Positions 1-7,620 of a DNA stretch of 11,195 bases are shown here, piece by piece. Under the pieces are notes generated by a model. That model ran no database searches and was not told the origin of the DNA. It saw nothing but the letters and a program-made list of their open reading frames with translations. Every line of letters begins with the position of its first letter. The first letter of the stretch is position 1. The stretch covers positions 1 through 11,195 of the forward strand of contig JBJXHB010000461.1 of the NCBI GenBank assembly GCA_046160725.1. Reading direction: 5' to 3'. The DNA comes from JBJXHB01 sp046160725 (GTDB taxonomy: Bacteria; Pseudomonadota; Gammaproteobacteria; Burkholderiales; Burkholderiaceae_C). Made by a program: the position numbers and the translations under genes.

Positions 1-1
1 G

Positions 2-1816
2 CTGGCCCCGGCCTGGGCGGCGGGCACAGGCCCCGCCCCGCCCGCTGCGCCTGCCCCATCACCGGTGGTGGCCGCGACAGCCGCCGCGTCGGCGCCGTCC
101 ACGACGGCCCCCCGGCGTCCCAACATCGTGCTGATCGTGGCCGACGACTGGGGCTTCAGCGATGTCGGCGCCTTCGGCGGCGAGATCGAGACGCCGCACC
201 TCGACGCGCTGGCGCGGCGCGGCCTGCGCTTCAGCAACTTTCATGTCGCCGGCTCATGCTCGCCCACCCGCGCCATGCTGCTGACCGGGGTGCAGAGCCA
301 CCGGGCGGGCGTCGGCGCGCTGCGCGAATCCATGCCCTTTGCCCATCGCGGCCAGCCCGGCTACGAGGGCTCGCTCAACCAGCGCGTGGTCAGCGTCGCC
401 ACCCTGCTGCGCGATGCCGGCTACCGCACCTATGCGGCGGGCAAGTGGAACGTCGGCTCCGAGCCCGGCAACCGGCCGGACCAGCGCGGTTTCGACCGCT
501 CCATCGTGCAGGGCGACACCGGCTCTGACAACTGGCAGCCGGACAAGCGCTACCTGCCGACCGGGCCGCAGGTCGACTGGTTCGAGGACGGCCGGCCGGC
601 CACCATGCCGGCACGCTTCTATTCGTCGACCTACTTCGTCGACCGCATGATCGGCTACCTGCAGCCGGGCACCGGCAGCGACAAGCCCTTCTTCGCCTAT
701 GTCGCCTTCCAGGCCAACCATGTGCCGGTGCAGGCGCCGCAGGCCTTTATCGACAAATACCGCGGCAGCTACGACGCCGGCTGGCATGCCGTGCGCCAGG
801 CCCGGCGCGAGCGCATCGCCGCCATGGGCCTGCTGCCGCGCGACGCCGCGCCCGCGGCCACGCCCATGGCCGGCGACTGGGCGGCCCTCACCGCCGACGA
901 GCGGCGCTACCAGGCCCGGCTGATGGAGGTGTATGCCGCCATGGCCGACGCCATGGACCACGAGGTCGGGCGCCTGGTCGCGCATCTCAAGGCCAGCGGT
1001 GATTTCGAGAACACCGTGTTCGTCTTCCTGTCCGACAACGGCCCCGAGGGGTCGGACTACAAGGGCGCCCGCCTGTGGTTGTCGACACAGTACGCGCGCG
1101 ACCTGGACCGCCTGGGCGGCCCGGGCGCGTATGCCGTGCCCGGGCCGGGCTGGGCCACGGCCAGCGCATCGCCGCTGGGCGCGTACAAGTTCCATGCCGG
1201 CGAGGGCGCGCTGCGCGTGCCGCTGATCATCGCCGGCCCGGCCGTGGCAAGGCCGGGCGCCGTCCATGCCGGCCTGACCCATGTCACCGACATCGCGCCG
1301 ACGCTGCTGGACCTGGCCCGGGTGCCGTCGCCCGCCGGCCGCCACCAGGGCCGCGCCGTCGAGCCGATGCGCGGCCACAGCCTGATGCCGCTGCTGGCCG
1401 GCGCGGACGCCCCCGTGCGGGCCGCCGACGCGGTGCTGGGCTACGAGTTGTCCGGCAGCGCCGCCCTGTTCAAGGGCCCGCACAAGCTGGTGCGCAACCT
1501 GCCGCCGTTCGGCGACGGGGGGTGGCGCCTGTTCGACATCCAGGCCGACCCGGGCGAGACCCTTGACCTGCAGGCGCGGCAGCCGGCGCTCTTCAACGCC
1601 ATGCAGGCCGACTATGCGGCCTGGGCCCGCGAGCACGGCGTGCTGCCGGTGCCGGACGGCTACGACCCGCAGCGCCAGGTCAGCCTCAACGTGGCGCTGA
1701 ACTACTTCCTGCCGACCTACGGCCCGTGGGCGGCCGCGGTGCTGCTGCTGGCCGCGACCGGTGGCGTCATGGCCTGGCGGCGCCGCAAGGCCGCGGCCAC
1801 GGCACGCCGGCCCTGA
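2..1816 (+). CDS. Formylglycine-type arylsulfatase, AtsA-like, 5' partial, C-terminal membrane anchor
   Basis: Type I sulfatases hydrolyse sulfate esters outside the cytoplasm with a formylglycine made from Cys. The frame is open from base 2, and the first in-window codons read as an Ala/Pro-rich signal-peptide end (LAPAWAA), so the true start probably lies upstream; the GTG at 65 is only an internal candidate. Numbering from that GTG: metal ligands Asp27-Asp28 (VADDWG), the sulfatase signature C65-S-P-T-R69, K127 in GKWNVG, H219 (QANH), D324-N325 (SDNG) and K375 (GAYK). The stretch after the signature (GYEGSLNQRVV, LLRDAGY) matches Pseudomonas AtsA-type enzymes as I recall them. Two oddities: GKWH is normally found where GKWN stands (residue 129), and residues 555-571 form a hydrophobic segment followed by RRRK, predicting a C-terminal membrane anchor with the catalytic domain in the periplasm. 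It is first of three genes on this strand; the next starts 30 bases downstream. Substrate unknown. Confidence 0.9.
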   Translation: MAPAWAAGTGPAPPAAPAPSPVVAATAAASAPSTTAPRRPNIVLIVADDWGFSDVGAFGGEIETPHLDALARRGLRFSNFHVAGSCSPTRAMLLTGVQSHRAGVGALRESMPFAHRGQPGYEGSLNQRVVSVATLLRDAGYRTYAAGKWNVGSEPGNRPDQRGFDRSIVQGDTGSDNWQPDKRYLPTGPQVDWFEDGRPATMPARFYSSTYFVDRMIGYLQPGTGSDKPFFAYVAFQANHVPVQAPQAFIDKYRGSYDAGWHAVRQARRERIAAMGLLPRDAAPAATPMAGDWAALTADERRYQARLMEVYAAMADAMDHEVGRLVAHLKASGDFENTVFVFLSDNGPEGSDYKGARLWLSTQYARDLDRLGGPGAYAVPGPGWATASASPLGAYKFHAGEGALRVPLIIAGPAVARPGAVHAGLTHVTDIAPTLLDLARVPSPAGRHQGRAVEPMRGHSLMPLLAGADAPVRAADAVLGYELSGSAALFKGPHKLVRNLPPFGDGGWRLFDIQADPGETLDLQARQPALFNAMQADYAAWAREHGVLPVPDGYDPQRQVSLNVALNYFLPTYGPWAAAVLLLAATGGVMAWRRRKAAATARRP

Positions 1817-1846
1817 CCCCAACCTGCCAACCTGCCGAACCGCGCC

Positions 1847-2923
1847 ATGACCCGTCGCCCTGTCCTGTGGACCCTCCTGGTCATCGCCATGGCGCTGGGC
1901 ATGGCCGCCTGGCTGGCCCGCACGCCGCTGCTGCTGGCCGCCGCGCCGGCGATCGCGGCGCAGCGCCTTTCGGCCGACCCGGTCAAGGACCTGCCCGATG
2001 GCCTGCATGTCGGCCTGTGCGGCGCCGGCTCACCCTTCCCGGACGAGCAGCGGGCGGGACCCTGCACGCTGGTGCTGGCGGGCCAGCGCCTGCTGGTCGT
2101 CGATGTCGGCGCCGGCAGCGTGCGCAACATCGGCCGCATGGGCTTCAGCCACGGCCGCATCGACGCCGTGCTGCTGACGCACTTCCACTCCGACCACATC
2201 GACGGCCTGGGCGAGCTGATGCTGCAGCGCTGGGTGGCCGGCGCCCGCACCGAGCCGCTGCCGGTGCACGGCCCGCCCGGTATCGAGCAGGTGGTCGGTG
2301 GCCTGATGCAGGCCTATGCGCAGGACCGCCACTATCGGGTGGCCCACCATGGCGCGGCCACAGTGCCGCCCACGGGCTTTGGCGGGCTGCCACGTGCGTT
2401 CACGCTCGGTCCCGAGGGACGCGTGGTGGTCCTGCGCGAGGACGACCTGGAGGTCGTGGCCTTCGCCGTGGACCATGCGCCGGTGCACCCGGCGGTGGGC
2501 TACCGCATCGCCTACAAGGGCCGGGTGGTGGTGATCAGCGGCGACACCAAGGCATCGACCGCCGTGCGCCGCGAGGCCCGCGGCGCCGACCTGCTGGTGC
2601 ACGAGGCACTGTCGCCGGCCCTGGTGGCCGCGCTGCGCGAGGGCGCGCGCCGCACCGGCCGGACCCACCTGGTCAAGATCTTCGACGACATACCGGACTA
2701 CCACGCCACGCCGCGCCAGGCCGCGGAGACCGCACGCGATGCCGGCGCGCGCTACCTGCTGCTCAACCACATCGTGCCCGCCTTGCCCCTGCCCGGCCTG
2801 GAGCAGGCCTTCCTGGGCGGCGCCGACGACATCTTCACCGGCCCGCTGAAGGTCGGGCGCGACGGCGACTTCATCAGCATGCCCGCCGGCAGCACGGCGA
2901 TCCAGGCCACACGGCGGTTCTGA
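1847..2923 (+). CDS. Metallo-beta-lactamase-fold hydrolase, RNase Z / AtsA-like, exported or membrane-anchored
   Basis: The 358-residue product has a hydrophobic N-terminal segment (about residues 6-24) after basic MTRR, so it is a signal peptide or signal anchor and the enzyme acts outside the cytoplasm. Visible metal site: T-H112-F-H114-S-D116-H117 (HxHxDH), H210 or H214 (DHAPVH), D233 in ISGDT, the VHEA motif near 251-254, and H308 in LLLNH. This order is that of the RNase Z/PhnP-like branch, which also holds the zinc arylsulfatase AtsA of Pseudoalteromonas carrageenovora. A tRNase role is unlikely for an exported protein. The pairing with a formylglycine sulfatase 30 bases upstream supports, but does not prove, an arylsulfatase or other ester hydrolase role. 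No clear Shine-Dalgarno precedes the ATG. The dehalogenase gene begins 48 bases downstream. Fold call is firm; substrate is inference. Confidence 0.85.
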   Translation: MTRRPVLWTLLVIAMALGMAAWLARTPLLLAAAPAIAAQRLSADPVKDLPDGLHVGLCGAGSPFPDEQRAGPCTLVLAGQRLLVVDVGAGSVRNIGRMGFSHGRIDAVLLTHFHSDHIDGLGELMLQRWVAGARTEPLPVHGPPGIEQVVGGLMQAYAQDRHYRVAHHGAATVPPTGFGGLPRAFTLGPEGRVVVLREDDLEVVAFAVDHAPVHPAVGYRIAYKGRVVVISGDTKASTAVRREARGADLLVHEALSPALVAALREGARRTGRTHLVKIFDDIPDYHATPRQAAETARDAGARYLLLNHIVPALPLPGLEQAFLGGADDIFTGPLKVGRDGDFISMPAGSTAIQATRRF

Positions 2924-2971
2924 TCGGCAACCGGCCCGCGCCAGCGCAGGGCCACCACCACGACCCATTGC

Positions 2972-3898
2972 ATGACACCCCTGCCCATCGTCACCGACAT
3001 CCTGCGCACCCCGGACGCCTGCTTCGCCGGCATCCGGGACTTTCCCTTCACGCCGCACTTCACGACGATCGGCGGCCTGCGCATCGCCCACATCGACGAA
3101 GGCCCGCGCGACGGCCCGCCGGTGCTGCTGATGCACGGCGAGCCGACCTGGAGCTACCTGTACCGCAAGATGATCCCGGTGCTGGCGGCCGGCGGCTGCC
3201 GCGTCATCGCACCGGACCTGGTGGGCTTCGGCCGGTCCGACAAGCCGGCGCGGGCGCAGGACTACTCCTACCTGAACCATGTCCTGTGGATGAACGCCTG
3301 GCTGGCCGCGCACGACTGGCAGGACATCACCCTGTTCTGCCAGGACTGGGGCTCTCTCATCGGCCTGCGCATGGCCGCCGAGGCGCCCCAGCGCTTTGGG
3401 CGCATCGCGCTGGCCAACGGCGGCCTGCCCACCGGCACCACGCCCGTGCCCCGGGCCTTCCACATCTGGCGCGCCTTCGCCCGCTGGAGCCCCTGGTTCC
3501 CGATCGGCCGCATCGTCCGCGCCGGCTGTGCCCGCGGCCTGTCGCCCGAGGCGGTGGCGGCCTACGACGCGCCCTTCCCCACCGCCGGCCATCGCATCGC
3601 GGCGCGGCTGTTTCCGGGCTTCGTGCCGACCTCGCCAAGCGATCCCGAACGCGAGCGCAATGAGCAGGCCTGGCGCGTTTTCGAGAGCTGGGACAAGCCC
3701 TTCCTGACCCTGTTCAGCGACCGCGACCCGGTCACCCGCGGCGGCCACCGGCCCTGGCAGGAGCGCGTACCCGGTGCCCGCGGACAGCCCCATGCCATCA
3801 CCCGCGGCGCGGGGCATTTTCTGCAGGAGGACAAGGGGCCGGAGCTGGCGCAGGCGTTGCTGGACTTCATCGCGCGGACGGCTGCGGTGCGTGGGTAA
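2972..3898 (+). CDS. Haloalkane dehalogenase, subfamily I (DhlA/DhmA-like)
   Basis: Haloalkane dehalogenases of the alpha/beta-hydrolase fold cleave carbon-halogen bonds, giving an alcohol, halide and proton. The 308-residue product matches the DhlA type over its whole length: N-terminal RTPDACF and FPFTPHF, the oxyanion motif H55-G-E-P-T-W60, RKMIPV, GFGRSDKP, nucleophile D125 and halide-binding W126 in CQDWGS, a Trp-containing cap (ARWSPWFP, W172/W175), a late acid at D250 or D252 (FSDRDPVT, D252 preferred) and H282 in GAGHF. The subfamily usually has DWGG where this has DWGS, a mild change. No signal peptide, so cytoplasmic. It lies 48 bases after the MBL hydrolase on the same strand and is probably the last gene of that set, since the next gene converges on it. 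Epoxide hydrolase and fluoroacetate dehalogenase are less likely because of the HGEPTW and DW pattern. Physiological substrate unknown. Confidence 0.9.
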   Translation: MTPLPIVTDILRTPDACFAGIRDFPFTPHFTTIGGLRIAHIDEGPRDGPPVLLMHGEPTWSYLYRKMIPVLAAGGCRVIAPDLVGFGRSDKPARAQDYSYLNHVLWMNAWLAAHDWQDITLFCQDWGSLIGLRMAAEAPQRFGRIALANGGLPTGTTPVPRAFHIWRAFARWSPWFPIGRIVRAGCARGLSPEAVAAYDAPFPTAGHRIAARLFPGFVPTSPSDPERERNEQAWRVFESWDKPFLTLFSDRDPVTRGGHRPWQERVPGARGQPHAITRGAGHFLQEDKGPELAQALLDFIARTAAVRG

Positions 3899-3927
3899 CG
3901 CACCGGGCAACGGCCTGGCAGCGGCCA

Positions 3928-3964
3928 TCAACGGCGCGAGCGGGCCCGGCGTCTGCACCGTTGA
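3928..3964. terminator. Inverted repeat between convergent genes, possible bidirectional terminator
   Basis: TCAACGG (3928-3934) and CCGTTGA (3958-3964) are an exact 7-bp inverted pair with a 23-base GC-rich loop that itself contains the palindrome CGGGCCCG (about 3941-3948). It sits in the 78-base gap between the two convergent genes, where a bidirectional terminator is expected. There is no T-run on either side, so intrinsic termination is not established; the position is the main support. Confidence 0.25.
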
Positions 3965-3976
3965 GCGAGGACTTCG

Positions 3977-4888
3977 CTAGTACGCCACCACCCGCTCCAC
4001 CCGCAGCTGCCACGTCGCCTCGCCCTTGACCAGCCGGTACTGCAGCTGCCGCACGCCACCGCTCGGGCTGGCGTTGGCGTCGCCACCCTTGTAGACCGGA
4101 AACCGCCGCAGCAGTCGGTTCTCGCCCACCGCGAACTGGTCGTGCCCCTGGTAGCCGCTGGCGGCGCCCGGGTGGGCCTCCAGCGGCGGCAGCACGATGT
4201 CGCTGAGCGACCGGCGCCGGTTGGCCGCCAGGGCCACCAGCGACCCATGCGACCCCGACCCGGCCGAGCTGACGTAGACATACAGCTCCGGCGAGCCATC
4301 CGCATCGAGGTCGGCAACCTCGGCACCCACGACCAGGCCGTCGATGGGCCGCACCTGCGGCGCGTTGTCGACCGCCAGCCCGGCCGGCGTGATGTGCACC
4401 TCGCCGACGGACGAGGCGTTCTCGCTGCGCACCCGGAAGGTGATGCCCTGCAGCTGCAGCGTGCGGTCGAAGGGACCGGCCGGCACCGCAACGGGTGGCA
4501 GCCGGGTCGGCGACGCGGCGGCGCTGGCAGCACTGGCGGCACTGGCCGGCAGCCCTGCGGTGCTCCAGTACACCCGCACCGTCTCATCGGCCAGCCGATA
4601 GATGTGGCCGCGCGCGCCCAGCCCGCTGCTGCGCACCGCGGGCCGGCCGTCCTGGTCGACATACCGGCCCGGCCCGCCGGTGGGACTCAGGTCATGGCGC
4701 ACGCCGTCCGACCGCGTGATGCCGATGAAGCCCTGGCGCTGCGAGAACTGGCAGGCCATCACCGCCCGGGGCTTGGCGGCGCCCGGCGCATAGACATCGC
4801 AACGGGCATCGACGGTGTCGGCACGGGCCGGGCCGGCGGCCAGCAGTCCGCAAAGGGCCGTAAGCCCGATGAGGAGGATCGGGCGCAT
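3977..4888 (-). CDS. Secreted protein resembling PliI-family lysozyme inhibitor, with N-terminal extra domain
   Basis: Start chosen at ATG 4888-4886: it gives 303 residues with a compact signal peptide ending at AAGPARA (about residue 22) and is preceded by GGAAGAAG three bases upstream. An in-frame ATG at 4906 (MSRKK) is possible but lacks a ribosome site, and the frame extends to 5041 without support. The mature N-terminal part has two Cys (DARC, MACQ) and the stretch QRQGFIGITRSDG, DLSP, GLGARGHIYRLA. After an Ala/Pro-rich linker (about residues 120-145) the C-terminal part shows VADLDADGSPELYVYV, AGSGSHG, YQGHDQF, LLRRFPVYK and RQLQYRL. That pattern resembles the periplasmic PliI inhibitors of invertebrate-type lysozyme as I recall them. 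Role would be periplasmic protection of peptidoglycan, but this is recognition from memory. It is convergent with the dehalogenase and divergent from the propeller lipoprotein, so it is a separate transcription unit. Confidence 0.6.
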   Translation of the reverse strand: MRPILLIGLTALCGLLAAGPARADTVDARCDVYAPGAAKPRAVMACQFSQRQGFIGITRSDGVRHDLSPTGGPGRYVDQDGRPAVRSSGLGARGHIYRLADETVRVYWSTAGLPASAASAASAAASPTRLPPVAVPAGPFDRTLQLQGITFRVRSENASSVGEVHITPAGLAVDNAPQVRPIDGLVVGAEVADLDADGSPELYVYVSSAGSGSHGSLVALAANRRRSLSDIVLPPLEAHPGAASGYQGHDQFAVGENRLLRRFPVYKGGDANASPSGGVRQLQYRLVKGEATWQLRVERVVAY

Positions 4889-4906
4889 GGGCTTCTTCCG
4901 TGACAT

Positions 4907-5086
4907 GACGCCATGATGCCTTGTCGGACGGGGTGGCCGAAGCTTCATGCCAGAGCCGCCTGCCCGCTGCGCCAGGGTTGCGACTTCATCTTCATGCCTG
5001 CACGTGGCCCCACCCGGCAACCCCGTATGGCGGCCGGCCACCCGCTCGGTATATTGGCCTTCGCTCTAACCGCCCCGGGTCTCCTC
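4907..5086. promoter_or_regulatory. Divergent intergenic region with candidate -10 and short direct repeats
   Basis: This 180-base gap separates the leftward PliI-like gene from the rightward lipoprotein gene, so it should hold promoters for both. TATATT at 5050-5055 stands out from the GC-rich surroundings and lies 31 bases before the ATG at 5087, fitting a -10 box, but no good -35 precedes it. CTTCATGCC occurs twice (4943-4951 and 4990-4998), with CTTCATC just before the second copy (4984-4990); these could be regulator half-sites. No promoter for the leftward gene was recognisable. Confidence 0.35.
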
Positions 5087-6727
5087 ATGACGCACCGCTC
5101 GCTTCTCACCCCCTTGCTCGCCCTCGGCCTGGCCACGCTCGCCGCGTGCAGCACGGCCCCGCCGTCGCGGCCGGATGCCTGGGGTGCGCCCCAGGCGCTG
5201 GTGGCGCCGTCGTCCTTCACCGGCGTGCACGGCCTGGCGGTGGACCGGCAGGGCCGCTTGCTGGCCGGCAGCGTGGTGGGCAATGCGATCTGGCAGGTCG
5301 ACCGTGCCACCGGCGCGGCCCGGGTGCTGGTCGGCGGGCCGGAGGGCCAGGCCGACGACATCGCCATCGGCCCCAATGGCGAGATGGCCTGGACCAACTA
5401 CCTCATGGGCATGGTGCGGGTGCGCGACAGCGACAACGGCCCGGCGCGCGTGGTGGCCAAGGACCTGCCGGGGCTGAACTCGCTGGATTTCGACCGCCGC
5501 AACGGCAAGCTGTATGCGACTCAGGTGTTCCTGGGCGATGCGCTGTGGGAGCTGGACCCGAAGGGCGTGGCCGCGCCGCGGCTGATCGGCAAGGACTTCG
5601 GCGGGCTCAACGGCTTCGAGGTCGGCCCGGACGGCATGATCTACGGGCCGCTGTGGTTCAAGAACAGCGTGGTCCAGGTCAACCCGGCCAATGGCCAGGT
5701 CAAGGTGCTCAACAACAGCTTCAAGACGCCGGCCGCTGCCAACCTGGACGGCAAGGGCAATGTCTACGTCATCGACACCGCCACCGGCGAGCTGGCCAGC
5801 GTGTCCATCGCCACCGGTGCGCGGCGCAACGTGGCCCGGCTGAAGACGGCGTTGGACAACCTGGCAGTGGCGCCGGACGGCACGGTCTATGTCTCCAACA
5901 TGGCCGACAACGCCATCGTCGCGGTCAACCCGGCCGACGGCAGCAGCCGCACGCTCACGGCCGGTGCGCTGGCCGTGCCCGCAGGCATGAAGGTGGACGG
6001 CGACACGATCTTCGTGGCCGACATCTTTGCCTTCCGCCGCGTCGACACGCGCAGCGGTGCGGTCACCGACATCAAGCGCATGCACGGCCAGGGCGTGGAC
6101 ATGGAGTATCCGTTCGCGGTCGGGCTGTCGGCCGACCGCATCGTGCTGTCGTCCTGGTTCACCGGCTGGGTGCAGGTGATCGACCGCGCCACCATGACCA
6201 CGCGCGCCAGCCTGCATGGGTTCAAGGCGCCCTAGGACGCGCTGCCCCTGCCGGACGGCAGCATCCTGGTGGCCGAGATCGCCACCGGCAGCATCGTGCA
6301 GGCCAGCGGGCCCACTTTCGAGACCCGGCGCACCGTGGCCAGCGGACTCGGCGGGCCGGTGCAGATGGTGCTCGGCCGCGACGGCGCGGTCTATGTCACC
6401 GAGGCCGCCGGCAACCTGACACGCATCGACATCGCCAGCGGCGCCAAGACGGTGGTCGCCTCCGGCCTGGCCCTGCCCGAGGGCGTGGCCCAGACGCCCT
6501 GGGGCAGCTTCATCGTGGCCGAGGCCGCCAAGGCCCAGCTGACCGAGATCGACATCGTCAGCGGCCAGCGCCGCGTGGTGGCCGACCAGCTGCCCATCGG
6601 CCTGCCGGCCGGCCCCGGCATGCCACCGCCCTATGTGCCCACCGGTGTCACCGTCGGCGCCGACGGCACGGTCTACTTCAGTGCCGACCGCAACAACGCG
6701 ATCTACCGGATTGCGCCGCGGCGCTGA
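5087..6727 (+). pseudogene. Double beta-propeller (NHL/SMP-30-like) lipoprotein interrupted by an in-frame TAG
   Basis: ATG 5087 (MTHRSLL) gives a signal peptide with lipobox LAAC, acylated Cys at residue 21, so the product is a lipoprotein. From there I count about twelve repeats of 40-45 residues with the pattern DGxxYVxxxxxNxIxxV (for example PDGTVYVSNMADNAI, PDGSILVAEI, RDGAVYVTEAAG, ADGTVYFSADRNNAI), best explained as two six-bladed propellers. TAG at 6233-6235 falls between repeats 8 and 9. Beyond it the same frame continues straight into DALPLPDGSILVAEI and ends naturally at TGA 6725-6727, giving 546 positions counting the TAG. A truncated product (5087-6235, 382 residues) would have one complete propeller plus two blades. 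GTG 6269 could only start a fragment that loses part of a blade and has no ribosome site. NHL/SMP-30 propellers include lactonases and binding proteins; the function here is unknown. Nonsense mutation, sequencing error and readthrough remain open. Confidence 0.8.
6233..6235 (+). other. In-frame amber codon within the propeller gene
   Basis: The codons run CCC-TAG-GAC inside the palindrome CCTAGG, with unbroken homologous repeats in the same frame on both sides. A single base change from a sense codon (for example TAC, CAG, GAG or AAG) explains it. No recoding element is evident after the stop. Confidence 0.85.
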
Positions 6728-6735
6728 TCCGATGT

Positions 6736-6782
6736 CGTCCGGGTTGCGGCCCGTGCGCCAGCTCCTTGCCCGCATCCGGACG
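6736..6782 (+). promoter_or_regulatory. Hairpin between propeller gene and ABC ATPase
   Basis: CGTCCGG (6736-6742) pairs exactly with CCGGACG (6776-6782). The stem extends inward through G-T and T-A pairs and then GCGG (6746-6749) with CCGC (6770-6773), with one bulged T at 6745 and a loop of about 20 bases. It fills most of the 69-base gap and ends 14 bases before the ATPase ATG. No T-run follows, so it could be a weak terminator, an RNA processing or stability element, or chance in GC-rich DNA. Confidence 0.35.
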
Positions 6783-6796
6783 GCACCTGGCACTGC

Positions 6797-7533
<737 letters not shown>

Positions 7534-7546
<13 letters not shown>

Positions 7547-7620
7547 GCGCCGTAGGGCCGCCCCAAGGCGCTCGCTCCCCCTTGGGGGGACGGCCCGCAA
7601 GGGCCAAGGGGGCTGCATGA
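7534..7620 (+). repeat. 74-bp structured insertion flanked by an exact 13-bp direct repeat
   Basis: GGGGGCTGCATGA occurs exactly at 7534-7546 and again at 7608-7620, 74 bases apart. The first copy carries the ATPase stop, the second the permease start, each as ATGA. Between them the DNA is palindromic: GGGCCG plus CCCCAAGG (7555-7568) pairs with CCTTGGGG (7580-7587) and, after a GGA bulge, CGGCCC (7591-7596). A second small hairpin, GGCCC-GCAA-GGGCC, lies at 7592-7605, and AGCGCC/GGCGCT (7546-7551/7567-7572) gives an alternative fold. It resembles short GC-rich intergenic repeats I recall from Comamonadaceae-type genomes, which is unverified. The direct repeat fits a target duplication or slippage that split an ancestral ATPase-permease ATGA overlap. 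Confidence 0.65.
7543..7620 (+). CDS. 25-codon bridging ORF within the insertion
   Basis: ATG 7543, inside the ATPase stop (ATGA), opens a 25-residue frame rich in Gly, Ala, Pro and Arg that ends at TGA 7618-7620, inside the permease start (again ATGA). It has a good ribosome site, GGAGG at 7531-7535. The peptide has no recognisable domain and its sequence follows from the repeat, so a peptide function is doubtful. Its likely effect is to carry ribosomes by termination-reinitiation from the ATPase to the permease. Confidence 0.35.

Noticed and set aside
254..2008. Long open frame on the - strand opposite the sulfatase (584 codons)
   Set aside because: Composition is Gln/Arg/Gly/His-rich with no domain, and it lies opposite a clearly recognisable enzyme; this is the usual antisense shadow in 70% GC DNA.
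1726..3663. Long + strand frame spanning three real genes
   Set aside because: Pro/Arg/His-rich translation crossing gene borders and no motifs; an out-of-frame shadow.
2030..3958. Long - strand open frame opposite the MBL hydrolase and dehalogenase
   Set aside because: Same low-information composition, and both + strand genes have intact catalytic motifs.
3977..5041. Longer start for the - strand gene at 5041 or 4906
   Set aside because: The extra N-terminus is not protein-like before 4906. The 4906 ATG lacks a ribosome site, whereas 4888 has GGAAGAAG and begins a compact signal peptide.
6233..6235. Programmed recoding at the TAG (pyrrolysine or readthrough)
   Set aside because: No recoding signal or suppressor gene is visible in the window and pyrrolysine is not expected in this kind of organism; a mutation or sequence error is simpler, so it is only kept as an alternative.
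6269..6727. Separate gene starting at GTG 6269
   Set aside because: It shares the frame of the upstream propeller, starts within a blade, has no ribosome site, and the codons between the TAG and 6269 continue the same repeat. It is treated as the distal part of the interrupted gene.
6728..6796. TPP or FMN riboswitch before the NMT1/THI5-like importer
   Set aside because: The gap is only 69 bases and holds a simple hairpin; I could not find the conserved THI-box or RFN-type junction sequences.
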